A stretch of DNA of 64,000 bases from Manihot esculenta (taxonomy: Eukaryota; Streptophyta; Magnoliopsida; Malpighiales; Euphorbiaceae). Below, piece by piece: positions 36,071-48,892 of this stretch. The DNA is taken from contig NC_035164.2 in the NCBI RefSeq assembly GCF_001659605.2, forward strand, positions 24,152,665 to 24,216,664. The letters are read 5' to 3'. The translations under genes and the position numbers were made by a program. The notes beneath the pieces were generated by a model that had not been told where the DNA came from, ran no database searches, and was given only the letters and a program-made list of their open reading frames with translations. Each line of letters begins with the position of its first letter. Positions within the stretch are counted from its first letter, which is position 1.

Positions 36071-38101
36071 TTAAAAGAGATAGGGGTATTGCTGGAGCAT
36101 AGACTCCCGTGTCTCCCAGGTACATTCTTCTATGTTGTGGTGATTCCAAAGGACTTTCACCATCGAGATTTCCTTATTCCTCAGCTTTCTGATCTGCACG
36201 TCTATGATTCGCACTGGCTGCTCAACATAGGTGAGATCTCCTAGGATCTCCACATCAGGCTCATTAAGAACCTTGCCCGGATCTGACACGAACCTTCGTA
36301 ACATGGAAACATGGAAAACTGGATGGATTTTCTCCATGGAAGTAGGTAGGTCCAGCTTGTACGATACATTCCCAATCTTCTGCAAGATTTCAAAGGGTCC
36401 GATGTACCGTGGAGCTAGCTTACCTTTCTTCCCAAAACGAATCACCCCTTTCATAGGAGACACTTTGAGCAACCCCATATCTCCCTTCAGAAACTCTACA
36501 TGCTTTCTGCGGACATCTGCATAGCTTTTCTGCCGACTCACAGCAGTTATGATTCTTTCTCTGATAATGGGCACTACTCTGCTGGTGATCTCTACTAGCT
36601 CAGGCCCTGCTAAGGCCCTTTCTCCAACTTCTTCCCAGTAGACAGGTGACCTGCACTTCCTTCCATACAAAGCTTCATATGGAGCCATCCAGATGCTAGT
36701 ATGATAGCTGTTATTGTAGGCAAACTCCACCAAGGGTAGATGTTGCCTCCAAGAACCGCCAAAATCTAGCACGCACATTCTGAGCATATCTTCTATGGTC
36801 TGGATGGTCCTCTTTGACTGTCCATCAGTCTGTGGATGGAAAGCAGTGCTAAAATCCAACCTGGTACCCATAGCATTCTGCAGACTCCGCCAAAAACTGG
36901 GAGGTGAACTGGGGTCCCTATCTAACACTATTGAAACGGGAGCCCTATGCAACTTGACGACTTCTTCAACATACACCTGCGCCAATTTGTCCACATAATA
37001 GCCACTCCTAACAGGGATGAAGTGAGCAGATTTGGTCAGTCTGTCCACAATCACCCATATGGAGTCCAATCTGTTGGACGGTGCCGGTAACCCCACCACG
37101 AAATCCATAGCTATATTCTCCCATTTCCACTCTAGAATCGGTAGTGGGTTAAGCATTCCAGCCGGCTTCTGATGTTCCAGCTTCACCCTCTGACATACTT
37201 CGCAGGCGGACACGAACTGTGCCACTTCTCTTTTCATAGCTGGCCACCAATAGACTCTTTTTAGATCCTGGTAAATTTTGGTGGCTCCAGGGTGAACACT
37301 GTATCTGGCATTATGAGCTTCTCTCATAATGTCTCCCTTCAGACTCACGTCATCTGGTACACATAACCTGTTCCCGTAACGGAGGATCCCCTTATCATCG
37401 AATTTGAACTCCTCATTCTTTCCTGCTTGAACTGCTCTTACTATCTTCACCAACTCGGGGTCCTCATGCTGTTTCTAAGCTACCTACTCCAGAAACATGG
37501 GTGTCACTCTCATCTGGGCTATCAAAGTACCTGTACCAGATAACTCCAACTGCAGCCCTTCATCAAAGAGCTTATAGAATTCCCTCACCACCGGTCTTCT
37601 CTCTGCTATAACATGGGATAGACTACCAAGTGATTTTCGGCTTAAGGCATCTGCCACAACATTTGCCTTACCCGGATGGTATTGAATCTTGCAATCATAG
37701 TCACTAAGCAGTTCCATCCATCTTCTTTGCCTTAGGTTCAACTCTCTTTGACTTAAGATGTACTGCAAGCTTTTATGATCTGTGAAAATCTCACATTTAA
37801 CCCCATACAGATAATGTCTCCACATCTTGAGTGCAAAGATTACAGCTGCTATCTCTAGGTCATGTGTAGGATAATTCAACTCATGCTTCTTTAGCTGCCT
37901 AGAAGTATAAGCAATTACCCTCTCATTTTGCATCAACACACAACCTAGTCCCACACGGGACGCATCACAAAACACTTTGAAGTCTTCATTACTGGTAGGC
38001 AAAGCTAACACCGGTGCTGACGTTAACCTTTTCTTCAGCTCTTCAAAGCTTTCCTTAAACTGTTCAGACCACATAAACCTCTGGTTCTTCTTGGTCAATC
38101 T
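36071..38101 (-). pseudogene. Element A pol, 3' part: RNase H, integrase, chromodomain
   Basis: Leftwards from 38101: TKKNQRF, RNase H ([20 protein letters not shown]), the linker, two stops where relatives have Gln (37484-37486 and 37475-37477), then integrase. Integrase has [26 protein letters not shown] and [20 protein letters not shown]. The usual [12 protein letters not shown] segment reads LDRDPSSPPSFW. The chromodomain [16 protein letters not shown] ends at the stop 36071-36073. The frame is interrupted upstream by solo LTR D at 38102. The protein cannot be made whole, so A is dead but may once have been autonomous. Confidence 0.92.
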
Positions 38102-40368
38102 TGTAACGACCCGAAAATCGGACCGCTACCGGCGCTAGGATCCAGATCGGCTTAAGGCCGTCGGGACCCGTAGCAAGCCTAACATACAACCTGCACACCT
38201 GTTTAATCCCATACATGATCAACAATACATAAAAATTTTGAACTTTCTCATTCATTTACCAAACTCAACCTGTGCATGCACACCTCATAATCATAAACAT
38301 CAACCCCACCTTGGAGTCCTCATCAATGCTCCAATGGGATAACATAACATGTATTAAGTTTGGTTTACATAAACATCATAAACATTTCATTAAAAGATCA
38401 TGTAACCAAAAAGGGATTAACAACATACTAGGGTCAAGCACAATTCTATCCTCAATAACACCATTACATTACATAACTATACTAAACATTACATTCCAAT
38501 AATTATCATGTCCACCACTAGCTATTACATGACTGTGACTTTACTCTAGCTGACCTCCTGGTCTATCCCGTACCTGCAAACCTGGGGGATTAAGAGAGTG
38601 GGGTGAGCTACTAGAGCCCAGTGAGCAGAATAATAAAACATTATATTAAAAGTTCATGCTTTCATGAAATGCATCACATCACAAACAAATCACATTAAGG
38701 ATGAACTTGTCACCCATAGCCCTCTACATAATCTAATAGTGCCAGCACGTAGAATGGGTCCTGGTCTTTCTCTTACATAACATGTCATAACATTCCAATA
38801 TGCCAGGGACGTAGAATGGGTCTTCCTGGACTTCCATACCGTATCATTATCATATCATACCATATCATTTCATACGAGGGCTAAGGGATCATTCAACATT
38901 CATCCACATCAACAACATAATATGCAATGCAACATATTCGTGAATTCTAATGCAAACAACCTAATATATCTCATGGCATTCATGATGCGTGAATCATGCT
39001 AAGAACTGATTTATTTTCTTTAAAGCATAAAGAGTTATTCCACTCACCTCAGGCTAGCTCAGACAAGACTCTGAAGCAGCTATCTCACTGCTGGGGTCCT
39101 CGGTTCCTCGGGTCCGAACCTACACAGGTGGACTCAAATAAGGGACCAAACATACATGAACATAACTCTAAAATACTCCCCAAAAACTCCCTTAAAACAC
39201 CTTAAAACAATCATAGAAATCATGTAAAGGAGGGCTGAACAGGGCACTTTCGGCGGCAGGTTCGGCGGCCGAAAGTCCTTCCAGAGCTGAAAGTCATGCA
39301 CCTTCGGCGGCACTTTCGACGGCCGAAGGTTCCCTCCAGAGACAAAACTCATGCATGTTCGGCGGCACCTTCTGCGGCCGAAACTCCCTTCCAAAGCCGA
39401 AAGTCTACTTTCGGGGGCAGGGTTCGGCAGCCAAAGGCTGGCCTCCCCAGACAGGTTCGGCGGCCGAAAGTCTCTTCGGCTGCCGAACCTGAGTTCTTCC
39501 AAAGGGCAGAACTCAGCCTCCAACATGCACATTTGCCTCCCAAACCATTCAATCATGCATTTACCTATTCTACAACAAGCAAACTCAAGCCAACAAGCAT
39601 ATAGGGGTCTCAAACTATCCTAAACCCCAACTACAAGACATCAAACATACATAAACAACCCACAATGCTCAAAAACTCAACTTAAACCCATAAACTCAAA
39701 ATAACCTAAACATGCATTTCTACCCCATAAACCTTTATAAAACTTGTTGAAAGCATAAAATGAGCTAAGGATCTACTCTTACCTCTTGGAGAACGAGAGG
39801 AAAGACGATCCAACTCAGAGATGGGAGAGATCTAGCTCTTTGAACCTCCAAGCTCCAAAACTTCACTCTTTTTGCTCAAATATCTTCAAACCAAGATAAA
39901 ACTCGTTAAAACTCGAAAGATTAGAGGAAAAACATAAAAAACGACCATGGGAGAGCATGGACTCACTGTTGGCCGAAAATGGAGAGAAAGCTCGCCCATT
40001 TCGGCCATGGAGCCCTTATATAGGGGTTGGCCAGACCACCCTTCGGCAGCCTAAAGTGCCTTCAAAACTCATGCAAGTTCGGCGGCCGAACATGAGGTTC
40101 GGCGGCTGAACCTTTGCTACCTTCGGAAGCCTAACTTGCCCCCTTAAACTATCCAATGTTCGGCGGCCGAACTTGAGGTTCGGCGGCCGAACCTGGGAAT
40201 GCCTCCATAGTCTTTTTTATTCAAAACTCAATTTCTTTCTTGCTTAAAACCATAAAATACATTAAAACATTTTATAAAAACATGGTTTTGCCCTTCTAGA
40301 GGTTTCCGACATCCGAGATTCCACCGGACGGTAGGAATTCCGATACCGGAGTCTAGCCGGGTATTACA
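38102..40368 (-). repeat. Solo LTR D, Tekay type (2267 bp)
   Basis: It runs from TGTAACGACCC to GGGTATTACA with no internal region and is flanked by the exact duplication AATCT (38097-38101 and 40369-40373). It lies inside A's pol between RT and RNase H. Two cassette-like CCAG...CTGG repeats (38740-38850), a GGCGGCCGAA cluster (39250-39490), a variant TATA (element-sense CCTATATAAGGG, 40013-40024) and a second cluster (40040-40200) are present. It is the product of LTR-LTR recombination that deleted a full element. Confidence 0.95.
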
Positions 40369-41584
40369 AATCTGGTCATAGGAGCGGCAATTTTGGAGAA
40401 GTCCTGAACGAACCTCCTATAGTAACCTGCCAAACCCAAAAAGCTCTTAATCTCTGTAACTGTAGTGGGTCTAGGCCAGTTAGCTACAGCCTCCACCTTC
40501 TTGGGGTCCACTTCAATTCCTTTTTCTGGCACAACATGTCCCAAGAAGGAAATGCTCCTCAACCAGAACTCACATTTGAAGAACTTGGCATACATGCCAT
40601 ACTCCCTCAGGGTCTGCAAAACTATCCTCAGATGATGGGCTTGCTCCTCTGCGTTTCTGGAATATACTAATATATCGTCAATGAAAATGATAACAAAGTG
40701 ATCCAGATACTGGCTAAAAACTCTGTTCATGAGATCCATGAATGCTGCAGGGGTATTGGTTAGCCCAAACGGCATTACTAGGAACTTATAATGCCCATAT
40801 TTGGTCCTGAACGCCGTCTTCGGCACATCTTCTTCTCTGATTCTCAGCTGGTGGTACCCGGATCTCAGATCTATCTTGGAAAAACAACCTGCTCCTGCTA
40901 GCTGGTCAAATAGATCGTCAATCCTAGGTAACAGATACTTATTCTTGGTAGTGACTTTGTTCAACTGCCTGTAGTCGATACAAAGTCTCAAGGATCCATC
41001 ATTCTTCTTTACAAATAGCACTGGAGCACCCTAAGGTGAGGTACTCGGTCGGATGAAACCCTTGTCTACCAACTCTTACAACTGCTCCTTTAGCTCCTTT
41101 AACTCTGCTGGTGCCATCCTGTAGGGAGGGATAGAGATTGGTCTAGTTCCAGGCACCACTCCTATTTCGAACTCTATCTCCCTAGCAGGTGGTAGTCCTG
41201 GAAGCTCGTCTGGGAAGACATTTGGAAACTCTCTGACTACGGGCACTGAGGCGGGCTCCCTAACCTGACTATCAAGCTCTCTCACATGAGCTAGAAACCC
41301 CTGACAACCCCTCCTGAGCAACCTACGAGCCTGTAGGGCTGATATCAGACCTCTAGGCATACCCCTCCTATCTCCCTTGAAGACAACCTCTGACCCATCC
41401 TGATCTCTGAACCTGACTACCTTGTCTCTGCAGTCCAAGGTAGCACCATGAGCAGATAGCCAATCCATCCCTAGAATGACATCAAAATCCGTCAAGTCTA
41501 GAACCACAAGGTCGGCTAGAAGGCATCTACCCTCAACAAACACTGGACTAAACCGGCAGACTGACTCTGCCACTGATGGATCAC
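40369..41584 (-). pseudogene. Element A pol, middle part: protease C-terminus and RT
   Basis: Leftwards from 41584 the product resumes at [20 protein letters not shown], the second half of protease. It passes [19 protein letters not shown] and enters RT with [33 protein letters not shown] and FIDDILVYS. Two stops break it: 41076-41078 (Gln codon in relatives) and 41031-41033 (Trp of SPWGAP in relatives). It stops at D's target site. Its upstream half (gag to protease, ending SGPKCD) is on the other strand at 56739-58489, separated by the split solo LTR E2 and the inversion. Confidence 0.92.
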
Positions 41585-42828
41585 TGACTCGCGGTTGTCG
41601 AAGTCGGTAAAAAATAACCTTTCCGGTTATCAACAATCTTACAACTGCAGATAGTGGTAAAGGATCGAATCCACAGAGAATTGAAAACTTATCTATTTTT
41701 TCTCAACAAGACCAAGAGATTAAACTGAATGAGAAACTGAAAGCAAGTAGCTGAAAGCGGAACAAAAGTAAAGTGCAATAAAAGTAAAAGGGGGAGGTTT
41801 TGAGATTGATTTGATTAGCAAACTACTGAAAGCAATTAAATGAGCAAGTAATAATTAAATAAAAGAGAAATCTAATATGAGAAAGGTCTAGTTGAAGATA
41901 TGGATCCACTTTGGTTGTTTGGATTGATCATTGAAACTCATGTTCTCTTTATTGATTCAATAGATTAGTTATGGAGATGGAAAACGCTTCTCACCACCAT
42001 GTCTCTCCTTATGATTAAATAATTAGGGAACGTCCTCTAATCAATTACTAATTAACAAATTGCCAAGGAACATCCTTGGGCCTTAGGCATCAAAACAATT
42101 GTCAATTGCATGAAGAAAGAGAGAGATCCAACCCTAACTACTCAAACGCATGAGATGTTGCTAGATCATACAATTCCCTAGTTATTACACCAAGTGTTCT
42201 TATATTAGAATAATTCCAGCAATTACGGACTAAAAATTATCCCAACTAACAATCAATTACCTTGCAATCAAGAATCAAGTGGCCAATTTGATCAAAACAA
42301 CAAAGTAATCATAGATTCAAGCACCAAATTGTATGAATATTGAACAAATCAAAGACAAATAGTTTATGTTCAGATCTCACAATCCATAAAACAAACTTAG
42401 TTTCAACCAATCTTCAACTAGAATAAAAGGTTTCAGCCACTCATGGTTGAAACAAAATAGAAAATAAAAGGAGAACACAAAGGAAGATGAACCGAATTGG
42501 AGATGGAGATGGTGCGCCTTGCTTGGCCAGATGGGGGAGAAGGAGTTGCTGTCCAATCTGCCTTGGATGGCCTCTTTGAGATCTTTAAATATGTTCTAAG
42601 GTGCTGTCTTAGGGTTTCAAGAGGCTGCCCAAAATGCCCTTAGTCCAAGATGTGCCATCCATGCACATGTGTGAAGGGAAAAACGTGGGGCATGTGTGGC
42701 TTGTGCAAGAGTGGGTCTTTTGGTCTTTGTTTGCTGCCCAAATGTCTTCAAGATGCTGCCCAAGGTGCCCAAGACTTGCCTTCACACTCTCCTTGCCGCC
42801 CATGCACTAATAAGGAAGGTGGAGCCTT
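41585..42828 (-). repeat. Solo LTR E2 (Athila type), 3' portion, cut by inversion breakpoint
   Basis: On the plus strand it begins TGACTCGCGGTTGTCGAAG directly after ATCAC (41580-41584; GTGAT in element sense) and is homologous to 11697-13090 and 54345-56194. It ends abruptly at GGAGCCTT (42828), where F's RT begins. E1 shows which sequence should follow: a stretch ending ATTCAAA, which is found at 58964 on the other strand. Confidence 0.9.
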
Positions 42829-45488
42829 GTCTGCAGAACTATCCTCAGATGCTGGGCATGCTCCTCTGCATCTCTGGAATACACTAAGATGTCATCGATA
42901 AAAACAATAACAAAGTGATCCAGATACTCACTGAACACTCTGTTCATGAGATCCATGAATGCTGCAGGGGCGTTAGTCAACCCGAACGGCATCACTAAGA
43001 ACTCATAATGCCCATATCTGGTCCTAAAAGCTGTCTTTGGCACATCTGCCTCTCTGACTCTCAACTGATGATACCCGGATCTCAGATCTATTTTAGAGAA
43101 ACAACCTGCTCCAGCTAGCTGGTCGAATAGATCATCAATCCTCGGTAACGGATACCTATTCTTGGTAGTGACCTTGTTCAACTGTCTATAGTCGATACAA
43201 AGTCTAAGGGATCCATCCTTCTTTCTGACAAAAAGCACTGGAGCACCCCAAGGTGAGGTACTAGGGCGGATGAAACCCTTATCTACCAAATCCTGCAACT
43301 GTTCTTTCAACTCCTTTAACTCTGCTGGTGCCATCCTGTAGGGAGGAATAGAGATAGGTATGGTATTAGGCAGCAATTCTATTTCAAACTCTATCTCCCT
43401 ATCAGGTGGTAGTCCTCGTAAGTCGTCTGGGAACACATCTGGAAATTCTCGAACTACTGGTACTGCGGCTGGTTCCCGAACCTGTCTATCTAGCTCTCTC
43501 ACATGAGCTAGAAACCCATGACAACCCCTCCGAAGCAAACGACGAGCCTGAAGGGCTGAAATCAAACCTCTGGGTGTACCTCTCCTGTCTCCTCTGAAGA
43601 CACACTCTGACCCATCCTGGTCTCTGAGACTAACTATCTTCTCTCTACAGTCCAAGGTCGCACCATATGCAGATAACCAATCCATCCCTAGAATGACATC
43701 AAAATCTGTCAAGTCTAGAACCACAAGGTCAGCTGGAAGGCATCTACCCTCTATGAACAGTGAACTGAAATGACAGATTGACACTGCCACTGATGGGTCA
43801 CACTTGGGTCCACTGACCCAGAGAGGATACTCTAACTCAGACATGATCAAACCCAATCTCTCTATGGCTCTCGAAGCAATAAAGGAATGAGAAGCACCGG
43901 GGTCCATCAAAGCATACACATCTGAACACCCAATGATGAGATTACCTGACACCACTGTGTTCGACGTGTTAGCCTCCTCCTGTGTCACAGTGAAAATCCG
44001 TGCTGGGGCTACCGAATTTCCACCGCGGGAACCTGCTGCTGACGGAGAGGCTGTCCCTCTACCTCTACCTCTGCCACTACTCTGCGGCATGACTGGTGCT
44101 ACTGGCTGTACCACACTGCCTGAACTCATCTGCTGGGATGGTGCAAAAGTCACCTGAGGACAATCCCGAGCAAAATGCCCTTCCTGTCCACACCTATAAC
44201 AGGCTGAAGATCCCAGCTGACAAGCTCCCTTGTGTGGTCTCCCCCAGCTCCTACATACTGAACTGCTTGCGCTAGAGCTTGAGTCACTACCTATTCCCAG
44301 ACCAGACTTGACTTTACTCCAGAACTTATTCTTTGTTCCTTTTGCCTTTTCCCATCTTTTGCTGCCTGAAGTTCCTGAACTGGGGGCCTTAGAACCCGAA
44401 GACTGTGCTTTTGACTGTCTCTGAATATTGGCACTTGCTTCCATTTTCCTGGCTGCATCCACTATAGTGTGGAAACTCTCCTTTTCTACTGGAAGAATCA
44501 AGGAAGAATACCTGGGATGCAATCTCATAGTATATCTCCTTGCCTCCTTCTGATCAGTATCATAGGCCTGACCCACATACTGAAGCAAATCCAGAAACTT
44601 ATCTGTAAACTCATCAACACTCATCTCGTCTGTCTGTCTCAACTGCTCAAATTCTATTACTTTCATCTCCCTGGAGCTGTCAGGAAAAGCCCACCCTGCA
44701 AACTCATTGGCGAACTCTCCCCATGACATACTGTCCATCCTGGGCTCCATATAGTTCTTGAACCATTCTCGAGCTTCTTACACTTCAGTGTAAACCCCCG
44801 CCATTTCTATGGCTCTGCTATCATCTGCTCCCAACTCACTGGTTATCATCCTAACTGATCTGAGGTATTCAAATGGATCATCTCCTGGATTGAACTTAGG
44901 AGCATCCAATTTCAAGTACTCTGTCATTTTCACCTTACCTCCAGATGAGCTAGGCTGCTGTGCTGCAACAACAGGGGCTACTGGTTCTGGTTGTGGTGGT
45001 GGAGGTACTGGTTCATTTAGCTCTGGGTGTGCTGCACTTGGATGACTAGGTGAAGGTGGATACATAGGATATGGTGGGTAATAATGAGGATAAGGCATAT
45101 ATGGCATGTAAGTAGGATATGGGACAAAACTAGAGTACTCCGACATACCTCCCATCGGATACCCTGAGTCCTGAGGAAAGGCTGGATAACCAAACCCTGA
45201 GGTCTGAGCGCCTCCCTGAGACTCTCCCATACCTTCTTCAGATCTGCCTATACCCATGCTTTCATCTATAGACTGGTCAATTTCCATAGCCTCCCTCTCT
45301 TCCTCTGCTCTTCCTCCTTTAATTGTACCTCTTCTGCTCTCGTCTACAGACCTTCTAGGGTCTATTGACGTACCTTTCCTGCTAGATCTTTGTGACCTTG
45401 CCCTTGGCAATGCAGGAGGACGAGCATCTGTTCTCTCACTCTCTGGTGGGACTCCAGTCAATCGATTTGATCGACGAGTTCCTCGCAT
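42829..45488 (-). pseudogene. Element F gag-protease-RT (5' part), cut by inversion
   Basis: It starts [16 protein letters not shown] at 45488 and carries the gag domain. A pair of compensating frameshifts lies at about 44770-44805: one extra base in the MAGFTLKC region and one missing base in KKAREW. The zinc knuckle [14 protein letters not shown] is intact, while the preceding Cys box is altered. Protease DPGASHSF and RT with LCIDYRQLN and FIDDILVYS follow. The frame breaks off at LRIVLQT (42829). Its continuation, [15 protein letters not shown], is at 58966 on the plus strand. The leader and primer-binding site follow at 45489-45712. F encodes nothing complete in its present arrangement. 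Confidence 0.92.
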
Positions 45489-45699
45489 TTTAACTCTGGA
45501 AAACAACACACAACATAGCATATCAGCATATATATCTCAAATATGCACATGCATAACATGGCATTTCATAGCATCAAACAGATAGAACAGATAGGACTCA
45601 ACACCCTATCCTAGTGGACATGATTTCCTATTGTGCTTGACTTCCTCTAACCTCTATCAGCCTGACACTCTCTCTATAGGTCCGATCATGTGAACCTAG

Positions 45700-45712
45700 G
45701 GCTCTGATACCA
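45700..45712 (-). promoter_or_regulatory. Primer-binding site of element F
   Basis: Element-sense TGGTATCAGAGCC, three bases from the LTR edge at 45716; initiator tRNA-Met type. It identifies 45716-47753 as F's 5' LTR. Confidence 0.9.
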
Positions 45713-45715
45713 ATC

Positions 45716-47753
45716 TGTAACGACCCCAAAATGGACCGTCACCGGCGCTAGGATTCAGGTCGGCTTAAAGCTGCCAGAACCCGTAGCAAGCCTGCTATAC
45801 TCTCTGTGTACCTGTAAATCTCATACATGATCATACATTTTCTGTGAAAATAAAAACTTTTCTCTGGACCAAGGCTTAACCTGTGCATGCACTATCTCTG
45901 TACTCTGTACTATGTACCCCTGACTAGAGCTTACTCTAGATGGGTTAACTCATACCTGTTAAGCCCGGTTTTTCACATACTCTGTAAAACATATACATAT
46001 ACAGATCATGTACATAACAAAAGATTTACAACACAAAATAACTAAGTCAAGCACAACTTTAACTGTATACACAACTAGTACATCTCTTTAATAGTACATG
46101 TCCACTCTAAGCTATTACAAATCTTTTCTCTCTTTCTGTACTCTGCTGGCCTTCCCCTGTACACTGTACACTGAACCTGCAAGACTGGGGTTAAGGGAGT
46201 GGGATGAGCTCTATAGCCCAGTGAGTAGAATAGTAAAACAAGTCATTAACGCATGTTCTTATGGAATGCATCATATCACAGACAATCCACATCAAGGGTA
46301 AACTTGTCACCACATAGTCCCAGTAACTGTTCTGTGCCAGGCCGTAGACTGGGGTCCTGGTCTTCCTGTACTGTATATGTATATGTGTATATAACACCTG
46401 TACTTACCATTTGCTAGGGCGTAGACTGGGCACCTGGTCTTTACTATACCTGCCAGGCCGTAGAATGGGGTCCTAGACTTCCTGTCTGGAACTATTGGAT
46501 CATTCAGCATTCACCCACATCAACAAATAACTATGCAATGCAACATATTTGTGAATGCTAGTGCAAACAACCTACTGTATACTCATGATGCATGACTGAT
46601 GCTAAAAGCATTTCATTTCTTAATTAAAAGAATTAAGTTTAGGTCCACTCACCTCTGGCTATCTGGACTGACTCTGCAGGCTCTGTAAACTCTGGAGCAG
46701 TACTCACTGCTGCTCTCTCTGGTTCCTCTGGTCTGTGTAGGCACAGATAAACTCAAATGAGGGACCAAACTAGCTGATAAACATCTCTACTAAACTCCCC
46801 AAGGCTCCCCTGAAACTCACTCAAACATCCATGCAAAGCATGCTAAGAAAGGCTGGACAGGACACTTTCGGCGGCAGGTTCGGCGGCCGAAAGTCCAAAT
46901 GCTCGGGGGCAAGCTTAGGCAACCGAAGCCACCTCCTCAGCACATTCGGCGGCCGAAGCTGGGTTCATCAGCAAAGCAGAACCTTGCTCTGCCTCACGCC
47001 AAAATGCACCAATCTTCTTCCAACTCAAACACCTCAACTCCTCAACATGCATACACCCAAGTATATGCTCAAAGGGGACAGAAACTACCTTAAAACCCCA
47101 ACAACACAAAACATATAACACATATACAAGCTTTTCTCACAAAAATATCAAAAAAACCTCTCTTTTACCCTAATCATGCAACTCTCCCCAAAACCTCAAA
47201 AAATCAGCCATAAAACATGAAAACAAGCTCAGGATCTTCACTTACCTCTTGAAACCAAGAAGATGAACGATCCTAACGTGGAGTTTTGGAGCAACTCTCC
47301 TTCAAACTCTCCAAACTTCACAATTTTGTGTTTTTAGCTCAAAACCTTAAAAAAAGCATCAAAATCATTCAAATCTTTGCAAGATTAGATGAAAACATGA
47401 AGAATACTCAAGAAGGACAGGGTCTCACCTCAGAAAGAGAAAGAAAAGGCAATCCTTATCCTTTCAACCGACTGAGGGCCTTTTATAGGTGGCTGGCCAG
47501 ACCACCTTCGGCGGCCTATCGTGAAACCGTAAGCCATGCATGTTCGGCGGCCGAATTTTCACCTTCGGCGGCCGAACCTGGCTTTTCTGCCTTGATTCTT
47601 TTCTTTCAAAAACACATTTCCTTATACTTTAAAACTATGAAATATAGCAAAACCTTGTAGCAAAACATAAATTTGACCCTTTTAGAGGCTTCTGACATTC
47701 CGGATTCCACCGGAAAGTAGAACTCCGATGCCGAACTCCAGCCGGGTATTACA
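45716..47753 (-). repeat. Element F 5' LTR (2038 bp)
   Basis: In element sense it starts TGTAATACCCGGCTGGAGTT at 47753 and is preceded by AGTTA (47754-47758 reversed). It is close to 61313-63516 but about 166 bp shorter, because a block of the GGCGGCC palindrome cluster is missing near 46885. TATA box at 47479-47489. Confidence 0.94.
47479..47489 (-). promoter_or_regulatory. TATA box in element F 5' LTR
   Basis: Element-sense CCTATAAAAGG, matched in F's 3' LTR at 61577-61587 (plus strand). Confidence 0.62.
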
Positions 47754-48878
47754 TAACTCCTTATCAATTACATCTAATGTAACTCTTAGATTATGAGGTG
47801 TTGACATTATATGTCAAATGCATGTTATACCCCATCTAATGCCTTAGGCTCAAAACTGTTTTGATAGCCTAATTAAGCCCAACCAAAATTAAATAGATGA
47901 GTAACTATTACTCATCCTATCTTACTAAGATAACCTAAGCACTTTGCTTTGGCAAAACCTGCATTTTGGTGATCTCAGTCTTAATAGGTATTTAATATAT
48001 GGGTGGCATTAAAACTTAAAATTTAGAGTGAGGGTTCAACTTTTAATTTTAATTATTTTGTCTTGCATATATATATATTATAGCATCCTATATGCATACA
48101 TATATATATAGACTATCATGCATAGTATCTCATACTAATATATGAAAAAATAATAAAACTATTTTACATAGTCATTTAAATAAGATTTAAAGACTAAAAG
48201 AAGATAATATTATTTTTTTTATTTTATTTTATTGTATTTTTTTATTTTAAATTTTCAGGGGCAGAATTGTAATTAGGGCATCATCTTCTTCCTCAGGAAG
48301 AAGCCCTAGCTGCCACCAAGAAACCAGTAGCCCGTCGGATGCTCCACGAGCCTGTGCATGGTAGCCACACCATGCGAGGCTTCGTCCGCCATCACGCAGC
48401 AAGTGCGCAAGGCGGCAACGTGCCTCGACAATGGCCGTCGACTCGCGAGGGGATCTTGAACCAAGACTTTCTCTGCCTTCTCATCGCCGCTCGCCGCCAA
48501 GCTTCAGCCATCGGCGGTTCCTGCAATGGACAACGATAAGATCGTCGAGCAGATCGAGATGCCCGATGACAATCTCAACAGCCATAGATGTTGTAGCTGC
48601 GCACGGCATGCGTGCTTCGTTGGCCATAGGGACACGAAGCCTATCGTCGGACGTCATCAGGCTGTCGCCAGATGTTCCAAGAGTTGTTAATCATCTTCCA
48701 CGATTTTCAAGAAAATCCTTTTTATTTAATTAATTATATTTTTTAATTTAATTTTTCTAACAAAAATTACCTAAATGATCTCATCATTCATCCATAATTA
48801 TCATGCCATTCTAATAAACATATATCGCATATATAATATTAATCATGGCATAATTAACTTAAACGAAAAGCACAGGTT
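47754..48878 (-). other. Ty1/copia leader (inverted part)
   Basis: It lies between the copia primer-binding site and F's target site AGTTA, and continues at 63517 after un-inverting. A GC-richer block at about 48250-48720 has short open frames on both strands but no recognisable protein. A perfect 9-bp inverted repeat CTTCTTCCT/AGGAAGAAG is at 48285-48303. The remainder is AT-rich. I see no host gene. Confidence 0.65.
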
Positions 48879-48891
48879 GGCTCTGATACCA
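48879..48891 (-). promoter_or_regulatory. Primer-binding site of the copia element
   Basis: On the minus strand CCCAACA (LTR end, 48893) is followed by TGGTATCAGAGCC, complementary to initiator tRNA-Met. Its direction shows that the copia 5' LTR lies to the right of it in present coordinates and that the element reads leftwards here, opposite to its gag at 63711. Confidence 0.85.
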
Positions 48892-48892
48892 C

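Noticed and set aside
38102..40368. Solo LTR D as one LTR of element A
   Set aside because: D has its own AATCT duplication inside A's pol, and A's two LTRs are accounted for by the TATGT duplication.
42829..45715. F 5' half and A 3' half (36071-41584) as one continuous element
   Set aside because: The two pieces overlap in content (both encode protease and RT) and have different LTR families. Only the inversion model gives each a complementary partner.
48306..48733. Possible small host gene in the GC-rich block
   Set aside because: There is no recognisable domain, no splice context, and it sits between a copia primer-binding site and leader. It is kept as part of the leader.
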